NCBI RefSeq assembly: GCF_001949145.1
Contig: NW_019091360.1
Span: forward strand, 320,502-379,860
Length of the DNA stretch: 59,359 nt
Direction: 5' to 3'
Source of the DNA: Acanthaster planci
Lineage: Eukaryota; Echinodermata; Asteroidea; Valvatida; Acanthasteridae
Both the position numbers and the translations under genes were made by a program. Every line of letters begins with the position of its first letter. The stretch's first letter is position 1. Below the pieces are notes generated by a model. It was not told the DNA's origin. It searched no databases and saw nothing but the letters and a program-made list of their open reading frames with translations. Below, in pieces: positions 34,603 through 44,165 of this stretch.

Positions 34603-35649
34603 CTACCCTCGCTTGTCTTTTAAAGAAAAGGTCAACTCGCCGACGTTTCTGTAAATTAACGTTTTAGACGTCTTACTGTCACAAGCGATAGTCGAGTTAC
34701 ACAGCCCAGTAGGTATCACGTCCAACAAGTCCGAAGACTGTCCGTTATAAAACTTGTCATGGGTATTTAAGTGTTCCCAATGAATGAACGCAAATTTCAA
34801 GGGGTTTAAATCATATGTATCTTCGTAAATGACGTTGGGTAAAAGTTTGATTTTGGGTAAGTTTAACAAATTAGAGACCTGTCTATTTGGCCTCAACTTG
34901 AGGTTAGGATCCGTGATGGCCAATGTCACCCTTTTAGACTCCGTGAGAACTTTGAAAGATACACCCGGGATCAAATTTAACAAAAAGTCAAACCAGTCTA
35001 TGCCGTAATAACCTGGAAATAGGACGATGGTTCCTCTTTCGCCCTTGGGTAGCGATTGAAATGAGCCTTGAAGATGAAGTGTATCAAGTACGGGTCCTCT
35101 TAATCCCGTGAGATAAAGCCTCTTGTCTAATTCAGCGTTTCTCAACCTTCTGGGTTCGTTGTTTGGTACTTCGGTAGAGGACGTTCGTATTATTTTTCAG
35201 CTTCTTTTAAAGCTAATCGTCTACCTTCCAGTTCATCATTTATTGATTGATGTAATTCAGTCAACCGCCGGTGTAAAGCTTGTTTTGTTGGCACGTAACT
35301 TTCTTGATCAATTTGCACCGATAAATCCTTTATGTGTTGATTTATATTTTTTATTCTTTGGTTTTGTTCTTCAATTTCTGCGTCTAGTGTACCTTGTTCA
35401 ATCGCCTCCAAAAACTCATTTTTAATCCTTTGTATTGTGTCTTGCCCTCATTTCACTTCTTCTATTGGAGGATCTACCGTCCAAGCCTGTGTCCCACTCA
35501 ATTTTAGTAACGTTAGTCACATTAAAATACCCAGCTTCAAACTGAATATTCTTTACTTTGACAACTTTGTCACCTTTAGTATTGTTGGTCTCGTCTTTCA
35601 ATTTAAACGTCTGTGGATTTTTGGCCAAATAAAAAGTGTGAGTCTCCAT
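34603..35649 (-). pseudogene. Minor capsid (penton-like) candidate, P1
   Basis: Reading down from 35649: METHTFYLAKNPQTF, a beta-rich segment, then KIEWDTGLDGR (35500), a coiled coil (35430-35190, IKNINQHIKDLSVQ and LHRRLTELHQSIND), a linker, and a C-terminal beta-rich domain (35145-34603) with RLYLTGLRGPV, LFPGYYGIDWFDFLL, LLPNVIYED and VGELTFSLKDKRG. Frameshifts near 35440 and a stop near 35188 separate the parts. P2 preserves the same junctions (59359-58398). The order and the terminal strand pattern would suit a single jelly-roll minor capsid protein, but this is a guess that a structure prediction could test. Confidence 0.5.
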
Positions 35650-35667
35650 TTTAGTATAAACAGGTTT

Positions 35668-35904
35668 TTAAAAGTCTTCTTCGACAAGTTTAAATTTATT
35701 GAGGGCGATGTCCCAGTGCTTATCCGAGACTTGAAATAAGTCTTTAACTGTTGATTCAGCTTCCACGGTTACATTTTGGTATAAGACAGCGATTAAGGCC
35801 TTCAGCGGTTTGCCTCTAGAGATCTTACCCACTAAAATTTGGTTTAACTTGTATTCTATGGTGCCCGCTTGAACATGCTTCAAACGTTTAATTCTTTTAA
35901 AACT
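35668..35904 (-). CDS. Small basic Polinton protein, P1
   Basis: About 78 codons ending EEDF at 35668. No ATG is visible at the upstream end; an open frame extends to about 35904, so the start is mutated or non-canonical. Basic N-terminus (KRIKRLKHVQAG), helix-rich middle (KALIAVLYQNVTVEAEST), acidic end. It could be a small DNA-binding protein, but no motif proves it. It lies between the minor-capsid candidate and a zinc-ribbon gene on the same strand. Confidence 0.45.
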   Translation of the reverse strand, partial: SFKRIKRLKHVQAGTIEYKLNQILVGKISRGKPLKALIAVLYQNVTVEAESTVKDLFQVSDKHWDIALNKFKLVEEDF

Positions 35905-35908
35905 TTAC

Positions 35909-36109
35909 TCAACTTTTGCTTATGTTTTTATAAACGAAACATTGGTTATATTTACCACCCACGTTTTCTACATGTACTTCGTCTGACTAAATTTGACAAA
36001 ATATTAATCCGCAATGCCGGCATATGAGTTTATAATCTCTGATTATTTTGGTGTCGTGTGGGCATGTGGGTTCTTCTTCTTCTTCTTTGTTATTCACACA
36101 GGGTCTCAT
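35909..36109 (-). pseudogene. Small zinc-ribbon protein, P1
   Basis: A 67-codon frame starting at the ATG at 36109. After an acidic run (KEEEEEP) comes TCPHD, then LICRHCG, giving a C-x-H ... C-x2-C arrangement resembling TFIIB/TFIIS-type zinc ribbons. One in-frame stop (35987-35989) precedes a further 22 codons that remain open to 35909. The start lies just outside the Penelope insertion. A late transcription factor or regulatory role would fit, by analogy with zinc-ribbon proteins of large DNA viruses; inference only. Confidence 0.45.
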
Positions 36110-36189
36110 TTGGCTAAAAAGATAGATTAATAGAAGAGATAAACATAATCACCGCGATGGATGACAAATACAGTAAAAAGATAATCGCG

Positions 36190-36255
36190 GTGTCGTGTTG
36201 CTGGTAGTGATGTTTCGGCTGCTAGTGCTGCTAGCCTTCATCAGGCAACTGAAGT
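36190..36255 (-). ncRNA. Hammerhead ribozyme-like motif 1 (Penelope)
   Basis: On the minus strand: CTGATGA (36244-36238), a stem II region that can pair GGCT with AGCC, then GAAA (36216-36213) followed by CATC. GTTGC before and GCAAC after the core can pair as part of stem I. The arrangement CUGAUGA-stem-GAAA with a very short stem III matches hammerhead motifs reported in Penelope-like elements, which act mainly as dimers or with minimal stem III. Confidence 0.65.
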
Positions 36256-36292
36256 CTGGATGCTGCAGGGTCTGCTATATACCGCCGGATCG

Positions 36293-36626
36293 NNNNNNNN
36301 NNNNNNNNNNNNNNNNNNNNNNNNNNNNNNNNNNNNNNNNNNNNNNNNNNNNNNNNNNNNNNNNNNNNNNNNNNNNNNNNNNNNNNNNNNNNNNNNNNNN
36401 NNNNNNNNNNNNNNNNNNNNNNNNNNNNNNNNNNNNNNNNNNNNNNNNNNNNNNNNNNNNNNNNNNNNNNNNNNNNNNNNNNNNNNNNNNNNNNNNNNNN
36501 NNNNNNNNNNNNNNNNNNNNNNNNNNNNNNNNNNNNNNNNNNNNNNNNNNNNNNNNNNNNNNNNNNNNNNNNNNNNNNNNNNNNNNNNNNNNNNNNNNNN
36601 NNNNNNNNNNNNNNNNNNNNNNNNNN
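36293..36626. other. Assembly gap (N)
   Basis: 334 undetermined bases inside the Penelope-like insertion. The inverted repeat arms on either side probably caused the assembly break. Any open frame crossing it is meaningless. Confidence 0.99.
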
Positions 36627-36780
36627 TGCGTTGGTGCTCCTTGATTCTCTCGCCGATTGGTCTGCCAGTTTCGCCGATGTATACCTTGCCACAGTCACCG
36701 CATGGTATCTTGTAGACCACTCCTCCGCGTCTTCTGGGTGGGATGGGATCCTTAGGGCGCACGAGTTGGTACACAAGACG
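36627..36780 (-). pseudogene. Penelope GIY-YIG endonuclease, N-terminal part
   Basis: Minus-strand frame with [20 protein letters not shown], then [18 protein letters not shown], running into the gap. The VYKIPC...VYIGET pair is the GIY-YIG signature of Penelope endonucleases. The reverse transcriptase domain that should precede it is absent: the frame is cut at about 36775 where the opposite-strand half begins. Confidence 0.75.
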
Positions 36781-36860
36781 CGTCAAGGAGGCCATCCACA
36801 TCCGCCTGAATAGACACAACATCAACAGAGACAGCGGCATCGACATCCCCAGTTTCTGGC
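36772..36860 (+). pseudogene. Penelope GIY-YIG endonuclease, C-terminal part (inverted)
   Basis: Plus-strand frame with [20 protein letters not shown] then IDIPSFW, the conserved tail of Penelope GIY-YIG endonucleases (KEAI.IR ... N.D.G). It is in the opposite orientation to the N-terminal half and shares the breakpoint. The 3' non-coding part with the second hammerhead motif follows at 37055. Confidence 0.65.
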
Positions 36861-37054
36861 TCCCCACCATCCGCCAACACAACCACCGGAGCACCGGAGC
36901 GCAACGGAGCCATACCGAGGACACGCCCCTTCACGCCCATGAAGTGGAGCGTGCGACGCCCGCTGAGGTCACCTGCACTGCGTCCGCAATACACGGCGGG
37001 GGACACGCGGAGGACGCGGTCCGGCGGTATATAGCAGACCCTGCAGCATCCAGA

Positions 37055-37117
37055 CTTCAGTTGCCTGATGAAGGCTAGCAGCACTAGCAGCTGAAACGTC
37101 GCTACCAGCAACACGAC
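37055..37117 (+). ncRNA. Hammerhead ribozyme-like motif 2 (Penelope)
   Basis: CTGATGA at 37065-37071, a hairpin that can pair GCTAG with CTAGC around a CAGCA loop, then GAAA at 37093-37096 followed by CGTC. GTTGC and GCAAC flank the core as stem I strands. It is the inverted counterpart of motif 1. ACGT after GAA is self-complementary, which would allow a dimeric stem III. Cleavage would be expected after the C at 37100. Confidence 0.68.
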
Positions 37118-37232
37118 ACCGCGAGTCATCGATTATCTTTTTACTGTATAAGATAGATTAAGTTTTCTTCGCCCATGGGTAAAGGCTCATATTTGAAGGT
37201 TTGGTTAGACATGATTTTTATTAATAGTCCAT

Positions 37233-37577
37233 TTACTTAAGGTGGTTAAATGAGGGCTGTTTAACCATGCTTTGAAATTCTTGGCGTCTAAAATTTCTAC
37301 TTTCGTCCTCGAGGACCAATGCATATTCGACAAAATCTGGAATTTGCCCTCCTGTCGAGCTAGATCGAAAAACTATTCCTTCGTTTTCATCAAATTTTTC
37401 GTCTTTTTCAGATTCTTCGGTTTCAGGTTTGAATTCTTCTCCCGATTCCATTTTGGCTCTAATTTCGGCTTCTTGAGATAAGCTTATGTATTGTATGGTT
37501 CGGTCAATCATCAAGCCTATTTTTCTCAACTTAATGTCCAATTCGTTTTCTATTTCAGGCATGGGGTCATTTGGCAT
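37233..37577 (-). CDS. Acidic Polinton protein of unknown function, P1
   Basis: Intact 114-residue frame. N-terminal helix (IENELDIKLRKIGLMIDRTI), then a strongly acidic middle (EESEKDEKFDENEG) and a C-terminal half with PDFVEYALVLEDE. Its start overlaps the end region of the Cys-rich gene upstream, the tight packing seen elsewhere in the element. No homologue can be checked in P2 because the window ends first. No known motif recognised. Confidence 0.55.
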   Translation of the reverse strand: MPNDPMPEIENELDIKLRKIGLMIDRTIQYISLSQEAEIRAKMESGEEFKPETEESEKDEKFDENEGIVFRSSSTGGQIPDFVEYALVLEDESRNFRRQEFQSMVKQPSFNHLK

Positions 37578-37579
37578 AA

Positions 37580-37836
37580 TTAACTTTCACAATCTCGATA
37601 ATCAAAACAACCATTGCATTCCTGACAAGATTCACATTCAAAAAAATGGTACATCTGGCGAAATGTGTGCAATGCCTGCAGTCCTGGCATGAATAAATAC
37701 ACCTTGTGTTAAGACAGTTATCACAATCGCGAGCATCTATTACGTTACTGCACGCTTTTATGTTTTTGCAAAAGTGACAATCAAAATTTCTGTCTGTTAA
37801 TCTTTTTGGAAGTAGTTCTTGAACTGTTTTTTTCAC
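37580..37836 (-). pseudogene. Small cysteine-rich protein, P1
   Basis: About 85 codons from 37836. After a basic start (KKTVQELLPKRLT) there are closely spaced cysteines: CHFCKNIKAC, then RDCDNC, RCIYSCQDCRHC and ARC. A one-base change in a T-run near 37646 shifts the frame; the other frame continues with FECESCQECNGC and DCES to a stop at 37580-37582. At least 14 Cys in the two frames suggests several zinc sites or a Cys-rich beta-helix. Function unknown. Confidence 0.55.
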
Positions 37837-37918
37837 ACTTGGTTTTTCATCTCTAATTTTACAAGAATGTATATAAGGTTTTTAAAAAAATCTCATTTTT
37901 TTTGTCAGAGCTTCAGAT

Positions 37919-38218
37919 CTAAAATTCATTTTCGGATTCAGATTCAGAACAACCAAATCCACTAAATGCTTGTACCACAGATTTATCTAAAACAAGACCG
38001 TCATTTCTAATTTTCAACATAGTCGCCGATAATTTATACCTAACACTGGCACTGCACGACAGTGAACTGTGAGTACCGTAGTATACATGTACGTCTTTTG
38101 GACAAATAAAAGATTGCGCATCACATCTCTTATTCATAAATTTCTCGATATCTGTCTCGTCAATGGGCCTTTTTCGATGATCAAATAGAGAGGCATAGGG
38201 GTCTATTTTAACATACAT
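37919..38218 (-). CDS. Hypothetical Polinton protein, P1
   Basis: Intact 99-residue frame starting MYVKIDPYASLFDHRKRP and ending in acidic SESESENEF. No signal peptide or membrane segment, no motif recognised. Same strand and spacing as neighbouring small P1 genes, which supports it being real. Confidence 0.5.
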   Translation of the reverse strand: MYVKIDPYASLFDHRKRPIDETDIEKFMNKRCDAQSFICPKDVHVYYGTHSSLSCSASVRYKLSATMLKIRNDGLVLDKSVVQAFSGFGCSESESENEF

Positions 38219-38243
38219 TCAGTGCTTGGCCGTGTAAGGTGGT

Positions 38244-38597
38244 TTAAACTACGTATTCCATCTTGTTCAAATCATCAATGTCGCAACTGGCTTTGTAGGC
38301 GTTTATGGTATTAGACGGAATGTTAGACTCGATGGTGGCTTGAGATTCGATGAATCTGTAAACGGCTAAATTTATGTGATCGAGTATGTTCATGGTAGGT
38401 TGCTCTATTTGGTAGCATATTTGACGGCCCGTTATATTTTTAGAGGTTTTGTTTCTAGTACCGTATTTATACAGCGGGTTTATGCCGTAACAGGGTTTGG
38501 TCATCATAATCAACAGGCGTTTATCTTGGCCGTTGTGGCGGTAAAAAATAGGTGAGCTGCATACAGTTATACATGTATGTTGGACTTTTTGCACCAA
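38244..38597 (-). CDS. Hypothetical Polinton protein at the P1 right end, probably truncated
   Basis: A 117-codon frame ending NKMEYVV at 38244. The part from residue about 15 has a protein-like composition (YRHNGQDKRLLIMMTKPCYG, then ICYQIEQPTMNILDHINLAVYRFI). The first dozen codons lie in CATGTATGT-type DNA that looks like flanking sequence, so the true N-terminus may be missing. It is the last recognisable piece of P1; no terminal inverted repeat follows before the dispersed repeat at about 38688. Confidence 0.45.
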   Translation of the reverse strand: MVQKVQHTCITVCSSPIFYRHNGQDKRLLIMMTKPCYGINPLYKYGTRNKTSKNITGRQICYQIEQPTMNILDHINLAVYRFIESQATIESNIPSNTINAYKASCDIDDLNKMEYVV

Positions 38598-38687
38598 ACA
38601 AGATGGCCACCGATTGAGTACTGGGGATCACCTGGCTCTGTTCAACTGTTGAAGGGGTACTTCTAGTCGAGGCGAATATCGGCATAC

Positions 38688-40307
38688 ATGTATCTGCCAG
38701 GTTTTATACCTTTCACCCACAGAAAATAATCTTCAAGTCTGGCTGCATCAAAGATGTACATATAATGTGTTTGTTGGGAACGTCATATTTGACAGATTTT
38801 TCATGACATTCGAGAATTTTGACAGAAAATACACGACGTTTAAGAATGCCAAAAACGATGTCACATGTAGTGCTTGAAAATTCCATGAGCTATGTTCATT
38901 TTACCACTTATTTTGGAGATATCCCCGCTAAAAATTAAATTAAAATTAACAACTCTGAGCATAAAATTTTCATCATTAATCGTATTTTATGTCTTGGACG
39001 TCATTTTTTTGTGTCCAGCATTCAGTATGATAGATTTTCTTTTAAGAGACCTTGGTATGAAGAGAAAAATCATGGAGCATCACAATTCCGTGGAGGGGCT
39101 CATGAATATCGAATGAAAAAGAGGGCGCACTATCTGGGTTGATGTCAAAGGTCAAACAGCCAGTGTTGTAGTCGAGTACTTTTTTCCGAGTATCAAGTAC
39201 TGCCGAGAACTTTGACTGCCGAGTACAAAGACAGAGCGAGCACTTTGCCAGCCAAGTATAAGTACTGGTTTCCGAGTACAAGTACTTGCACTTCCGAGTA
39301 CGAGTACAAGTACTTCTAATTCCGAGTACAAGTACAAGTACTTCTAATTAGTTTTAAAGTAGTTTTATCTTAATTTAGAGACGCTAAGACCGGCCACTGT
39401 GTAAAAGAAAGACCAAATACAGATGACATGGCTACAAGAACAAGTGATCTGGCTAGCAATGTCACAGTCACTACACTGCGTTGCAGCAGTTGACACAATG
39501 TGCATGGCGCGGCGAAGTCTATTTTCCAGACTCAATTGTTCACATGCCTGTGATTTTCTGTATGCTGGGTGCGTTGTTAGAATTTTTGACTCCAGGAACC
39601 AGACTGCCAATGCCCAAGTAAATCACGGGACCATTCTGGAGTACCACAATATAATTTGCGTACGTGACTGGTTAAGTACGCGCACAGACGGCGAATGGGT
39701 CGTATATGTTAATGGTCCCACGTTCGGCCTTCACTTTGTCAGAACCGTATCGAATATCGGGTCATTGGAGTCGATATTTTTGTACCTTATTTTAATAGCC
39801 GTGGTAAGTTAACTTAAAGGATTTTTTTTATCGAGTGCGAGTACTTTGATGCTCGAGTACAATTTTTAGATGTCGAGTTCCAAGTATTTTGCAGCTCGAG
39901 TACAAGAACTGTAGTTCGAGTACGAGTACTTGGACGTCCGAGTACAAGTACGAGTATAGGATTTCATGATTATGGTTTTAATATGTGTAAATATTATCAT
40001 CTTTCACCACATATAAATCTGTGTAAAATAACTGCAGGAATTATTCCTTCCCAGTAACTTTTATTTGGCTAGGATTTCAACAGGTTGTCACATCCATCAA
40101 CAATGCTGACGTCCGAGACTTTAATTAATCAACTCCGATTAAGTTAAGAGATACATGTAGGCACTGTCATCATTGTTCCAGATATCAGCCATGACTTCCC
40201 TCATTTCATCAGACATTAGGAATTAATTCACTGCTGTTCACTTCAGAAAAAATGAACCCTCAAAGTTGAACATTGTCTAATGATCCATATTTTGAGGAAC
40301 CTGCCGT
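38688..40307 (+). repeat. Dispersed repeat, copy B (interrupted)
   Basis: Same-orientation partner of 15222-16310. The two matching blocks are 38688-39160 and 39966-40307. Between them lies an 800-bp GAGTAC-rich element. The break in copy B is at CAAACAGCC, where copy A continues without it. Confidence 0.75.
39160..39965. mobile_element. GAGTAC-repeat-rich non-autonomous element (hAT-like left end)
   Basis: Starts CAGTGTTGTAGTCGAGTAC, a form common to non-autonomous hAT ends. Both subterminal zones (39170-39350 and 39830-39962) are packed with CGAGTACAAGTAC-type words, with opposite-strand forms between. The right end lacks a clear mirror of CAGTGTTG and no 8-bp duplication is seen, so that end may be deleted. 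It sits inside dispersed repeat copy B. No transposase is present. Confidence 0.6.
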
Positions 40308-40799
40308 TACACAAGTAAAAAAGCTTACAGAGTTCCAGTTTGGTTAAGTATCAGTTTGCCCATGCTTGCCCCATAAGAATCTGGCAATGAAACAGCTGAA
40401 ATGGAATAAAGTAGCTGAAACAGGTTTTGAAGGTTTTAAAAAGGATTGTATAGGTACCAAGGATAAGGGTTGTATAGGTATACGATCCCCTAATAGTCTC
40501 CAGTAGCTATATACATAATACCTCTGGTATTCAAATAGTGGACACTGAACAAATCTTGGAAAATTCAGCATTAGCATTGAGGAGTTAGAAGATGTTCTGT
40601 ATAATTTGTCTTATGAACATTATGTGCGGGGCTGCATACCCACGGGTAATAGTAGTTTATTCTACTTTTTCAGTCCCTGACCCACATAACTGTTATTTGT
40701 CTTGTTACATGTATATATTCCGATTTTCTTCTCCGGTCCCTGCTACTGCTTATATTTACTTACAAGTGTGTTTTGTAGTTTTTTGTACACTTTTTGTTC

Positions 40800-40855
40800 A
40801 ATTTTGCTTTGTCTGTCCTTGTGATGGTCAAATAAACAATAATAATAATGATGTT
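40800..40855 (+). repeat. Possible LINE 3' tail
   Basis: Sequence TGTGATGGTCAAATAAACAA followed by AATAATAATGATG resembles the 3' end and microsatellite tail of CR1/L2-type retrotransposons. No coding part precedes it. Weak evidence. Confidence 0.3.
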
Positions 40856-40863
40856 CTGCCACA

Positions 40864-42156
40864 TGGGGTCTGGACAATTCGAGGGTTCGCCAACTCGACT
40901 TTGGACAAATCGACCGTTGAGACAAGTCATCGGTTGGGACACTGTCCGCTCAGCCCAATCATCTGCTGAGGCCATGGTGTGAATAATGCCTTAATAATGG
41001 GATGGAATTTCACGTAGTAGATAGACAGGCCTAATTTCTGAGTTATTATAAAAATGGTTGCCGCAGTAAGCCAATCTTTGCACGATCAACGGATCTTGCA
41101 CCCTCGCTGACCCTGCCATGTACATATACATAGTTTTGGATTGCTTGAAAAATAACCTACCTCCTTTGTGTTGTCCTTCAGTTCTACATTCTCAGATTCT
41201 GGTTAAAAGGTGAATGTTAGCTTTCTGTTGAACAAAACTTGTTCTCGGAAAATTTCTAGAAAAGAAATTTTGGCCAGACTTCTGATTCGCACTTCGACAT
41301 TTGTGAACAGTTTGTTAAAAATCATGGTAGTGGACAAAAATTGACAAAGAGTTGCAGGGTGATATGTCATTCACTACGAGTGATCCCAAATACTTTCTTA
41401 TACTCAGCAATAATAAGCCTTTGCATCTAATGTCTGTTTACTCAAAATGACTTTCAGAGTTGAATTTTATTAAAACTGGCCGAAAACCATTTTGTTTCCT
41501 AGTTTTGGATCACGCATTAAGTGCGTGCATGCAATATGTACGTTGTGAACTCATCTTACTTTACGGACATTGCAGAAATTTACATGACATAATGAGTTTG
41601 CCAACTGTGCGGCACGAGGTAGTATCGTTGATGGCTCGCGCTGTGCAGGTGAAAAAGTTTACTCAAGATTCACTTTTTAAAATATTCATTAGAATTCTTA
41701 TTTTCGAACTGATTTTCTCTAAATTAAGAAATTTTTCATTAGAAAATAAACTTTTTACAATGGTTCTGGCTGAAAATGGATTTGCCGCCCGCGTGGTTAC
41801 TTTCCGAAAAGTGTTGCCACTTTCGTCGATCCTGTATATCCGAATCAAAAGTTTAAAATTTGAAATTCATTTAGTAGCATCTCTAGCACACAAGGTGGAT
41901 GGTGACAGGTCATATTTCACTGGAATTTGAGAATTTTTTGTAGCTGCAATCTGACTGAATAATTTTTGCAATCTGGAACTGGGAAAACAACTGTATTACG
42001 TGTAGAGTTCTCACTGGTCGAGCTGTTTCTGTGTCAAAGTCAATTTGTCCTAACGGACGACTTGACAAACGGTCGAGTTGTCTCAACGGTCAAGTAGTCT
42101 CAACAGTTGAGCTGTCCGAAGTGGGGTTGGCAAACAGTCGAGTTGTCTGGACCCCA
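40864..42156. mobile_element. Terminal-inverted-repeat element with GACAANTCGACNGTT boxes
   Basis: The left end TGGGGTCTGGACAATTCGA at 40864 is mirrored at the right end, whose complement starts TGGGGTCCAGACAACTCGA at 42156. Similarity continues about 70 bp inward (GTT.GCCAAC.C.ACTT.GGACA..TC.AC.GTTGAGAC). The repeat itself consists of a degenerate unit of about 20 bp. The 1.3-kb interior has no recognisable gene, and no target duplication is obvious. Confidence 0.65.
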
Positions 42157-44165
42157 AGTTGGTTCGCCGGCGGGTCTGAGTTGACTCCAAACCGAGTTGA
42201 TCAGGGACGACATGTACAAGCTGACCCAAAATTGGATAGGCCTAGAACGGTTTGCAGACTCGGGCCTAAATTTCACTGGACATGCTGGAGCAGACAATGT
42301 AGAGCAGGTAATTTTTTTCAGAAGTTAGGCCTACCTTCAGTTTGATCCAGACAGATTTTTTCTTTCAGTTTTACTGGTTTCGTCCACATTGAATTCTCAA
42401 AGTCAAGGTTTCATCTCACCTAAGCCCACAGCTTACAAATTATCACCGTCAACGGTCCACACGCACACATGTCACGTCTGCATTAAAAGGCGCCGGCGAC
42501 GGACATCTTGTTTGGGCAGTGTTGCTAGGGTATGATTAAACTGGTTTCCTGTCCCGGGTACCGGTAGCGATTTTTCCCCCCCGTACCACCACATTTTTCG
42601 CTATTGGCCCAGAAAACAAAACGCACTCTGATTGGATTATTGACAAGAATATAATATAAAACCAGTGCTCATACGTAGGCTAATTGCCGACCTTTCGGTG
42701 ACTGAGTACCTTCTTTCTTCAGAGCAAAGCAGATTCAGTGCAGTAGGTATAGGGGGTTTGCGGATACACCTTGTGGAAATTAGATTCAGTTCTGAATGAA
42801 CGCAGAAAAATTTCCACGTTCATGCCCTCTGATTGGTTCATGAAACCATGTGATATGATTGGACCGTTGTCATGCATTACAGAGCGTCAAAAGTGGACAA
42901 CCTCATTTTCTCATATTCTGTTCGGGATTTTTTACTTTGCCTATAGCATTTTTAAAAAAACGCAATTTCCGCTAGGAGAAATTTGGATTTTACTTTAACA
43001 ACTCTTCGTCGCGCGTCAAAAGTGGACAACTAAAAACTTCAAATTCCCACTGGCAAAATTACTGTCATGCTCCAAAAGTGGACCACCCCGTTTTCAAACG
43101 CTAAAAGCGTCGTATTGGGATCCCGTTATGGGCTGTAGTGAACATGTGATACGGGAAAGAAAAAGCATACAGGTTTCCCAAGGGTGCACCCTCGCAAGAA
43201 GGCCCTAAATATGTCCACCGAGCTCATTACTAAAAGTTATACACTGAAAAAATACTCTATATTAGAGAGTCCTGAGAGCCATGAAATTGGGGAATTGGAG
43301 AAATATGGCACTGAACCCCTTCAAATTCAGAGCAATTTGGATGCGGTCAGGTCCAAAAATGGCACTATTTTGCCGTTTTGCAGAGGGCGATGGTTTTTCA
43401 AAATGGCTACTTTTCTGGGCAGGAAATTTTCTTCATTCTAGGGGTGGTCTGCCTTTGGTGAAAATTTCTCAAAATTCATTGGTCAAGCCCCCGAAAATTG
43501 AAAGGAAAATGAAAGGGGACATGTCGATCATCGTATTTCTGTGAAGCCTGGACACCTGTGAGAGTTGTATTTTTAATAATTGCGAAGTGTGGGGATTTAT
43601 CATTGCTGTCTATGGGAATTCATTTGTAGTGGTGCACCCCCCAAGACCTTTCCAAGAGCGATGAACGAAAGGGCGCCCTCTATTTTGTTCAAGATTATGC
43701 ATTGCTGGGACGCGTTTTGCGTAAGGGGGGGGGCTTACAGTTGCACTACACCAAATACGTGCCCATAGAAAACAGAGCAAAATCAAACTGAAATCGCGCC
43801 GCCTGTTGACTCTCGTGAAGAGGTTGGCCTCCGTTTTTTGTTTTTGTTGATGTTGTTGTTTTTTACTGGAAATTCAAGATTATGGCCAGAAGAACACTTT
43901 TCGTTTCATTTTCGTGGGGGTTAGCCACGTTTTTTTTTATTCGCCTTTCAACGAAGATACTCCCAAAATAGTAGTAAAACTAAGCGCTCATTTCTGAATG
44001 TAGCCGCCTGCCTCTATCCAAAATAGGCCCGCAATTTGGGGCTTTTTGTGAAAGAAATACCCAGAACTGGAAACTCGGGAAAATCGGGATTTATAAAAAT
44101 ATTTCTGTGATCCCTCCTGGTTATGGCCTGTCTTATTGTAAAAAAATCCTGTGGGATCACAAAGT
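42157..44165. other. Gene-free region
   Basis: Non-coding DNA. Three copies of CAAAAGTGGAC(A/C)AC occur near 42888, 43016 and 43073. Poly-G (43727) and poly-T runs occur. No exon, transposase or RNA gene is recognisable. Confidence 0.5.

Larger units (their letters stand above)
36131..37149. mobile_element. Penelope-like element, inverted chimeric insertion in P1
   Basis: Flanked by the 12-bp duplication AAGATAGATTAA (36119-36130 and 37150-37161). Its two ends are inverted copies of the same sequence: from about 36170 and, on the other strand, from 37148, sharing TACAGTAAAAAGATAATCG, GCGGTGTCGTGTTGCTGGTA and onward through TGCTATATACCGCCGG. One half on the minus strand codes for the first part of a GIY-YIG endonuclease; the other half on the plus strand codes for its last part. 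This is a head-to-head 5'-truncated insertion, typical of target-primed retroelements. About 334 bp inside is unsequenced (N). Confidence 0.8.
21945..38597 (+). mobile_element. Polinton/Maverick copy 1 (P1), degenerate
   Basis: About 16.7 kb with the Polinton hallmark set: family B DNA polymerase, retroviral-type integrase, capsid-like protein and packaging ATPase, plus small genes shared with P2. Many stops and frameshifts interrupt the large genes, but several small frames remain intact. The left boundary is placed where similarity to the left end of P2 begins. No matching terminal inverted repeat is visible at the right, so the right end is truncated or diverged beyond recognition. A Penelope-like element (36131-37149) with an assembly gap interrupts the distal genes. 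P1 is more decayed than P2. Confidence 0.85.

Noticed and set aside
36231-36924. Long open frames crossing the N block
   Set aside because: They exist only because N translates as unknown; the real coding pieces are the two short GIY-YIG segments on either side.
36752-37129. 125-codon minus-strand frame in the Penelope insertion
   Set aside because: It is antisense to the GIY-YIG C-terminal half and the hammerhead region; its composition is that of a GC-rich shadow.
39423-39812. 129-codon frame inside the GAGTAC-rich element
   Set aside because: No transposase motif, no relation to neighbours and poor protein-like composition.
41460-41930. 156-codon frame inside the 40.86-42.16 kb element
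   Set aside because: No recognisable domain, no flanking gene structure; AT-rich chance frame.
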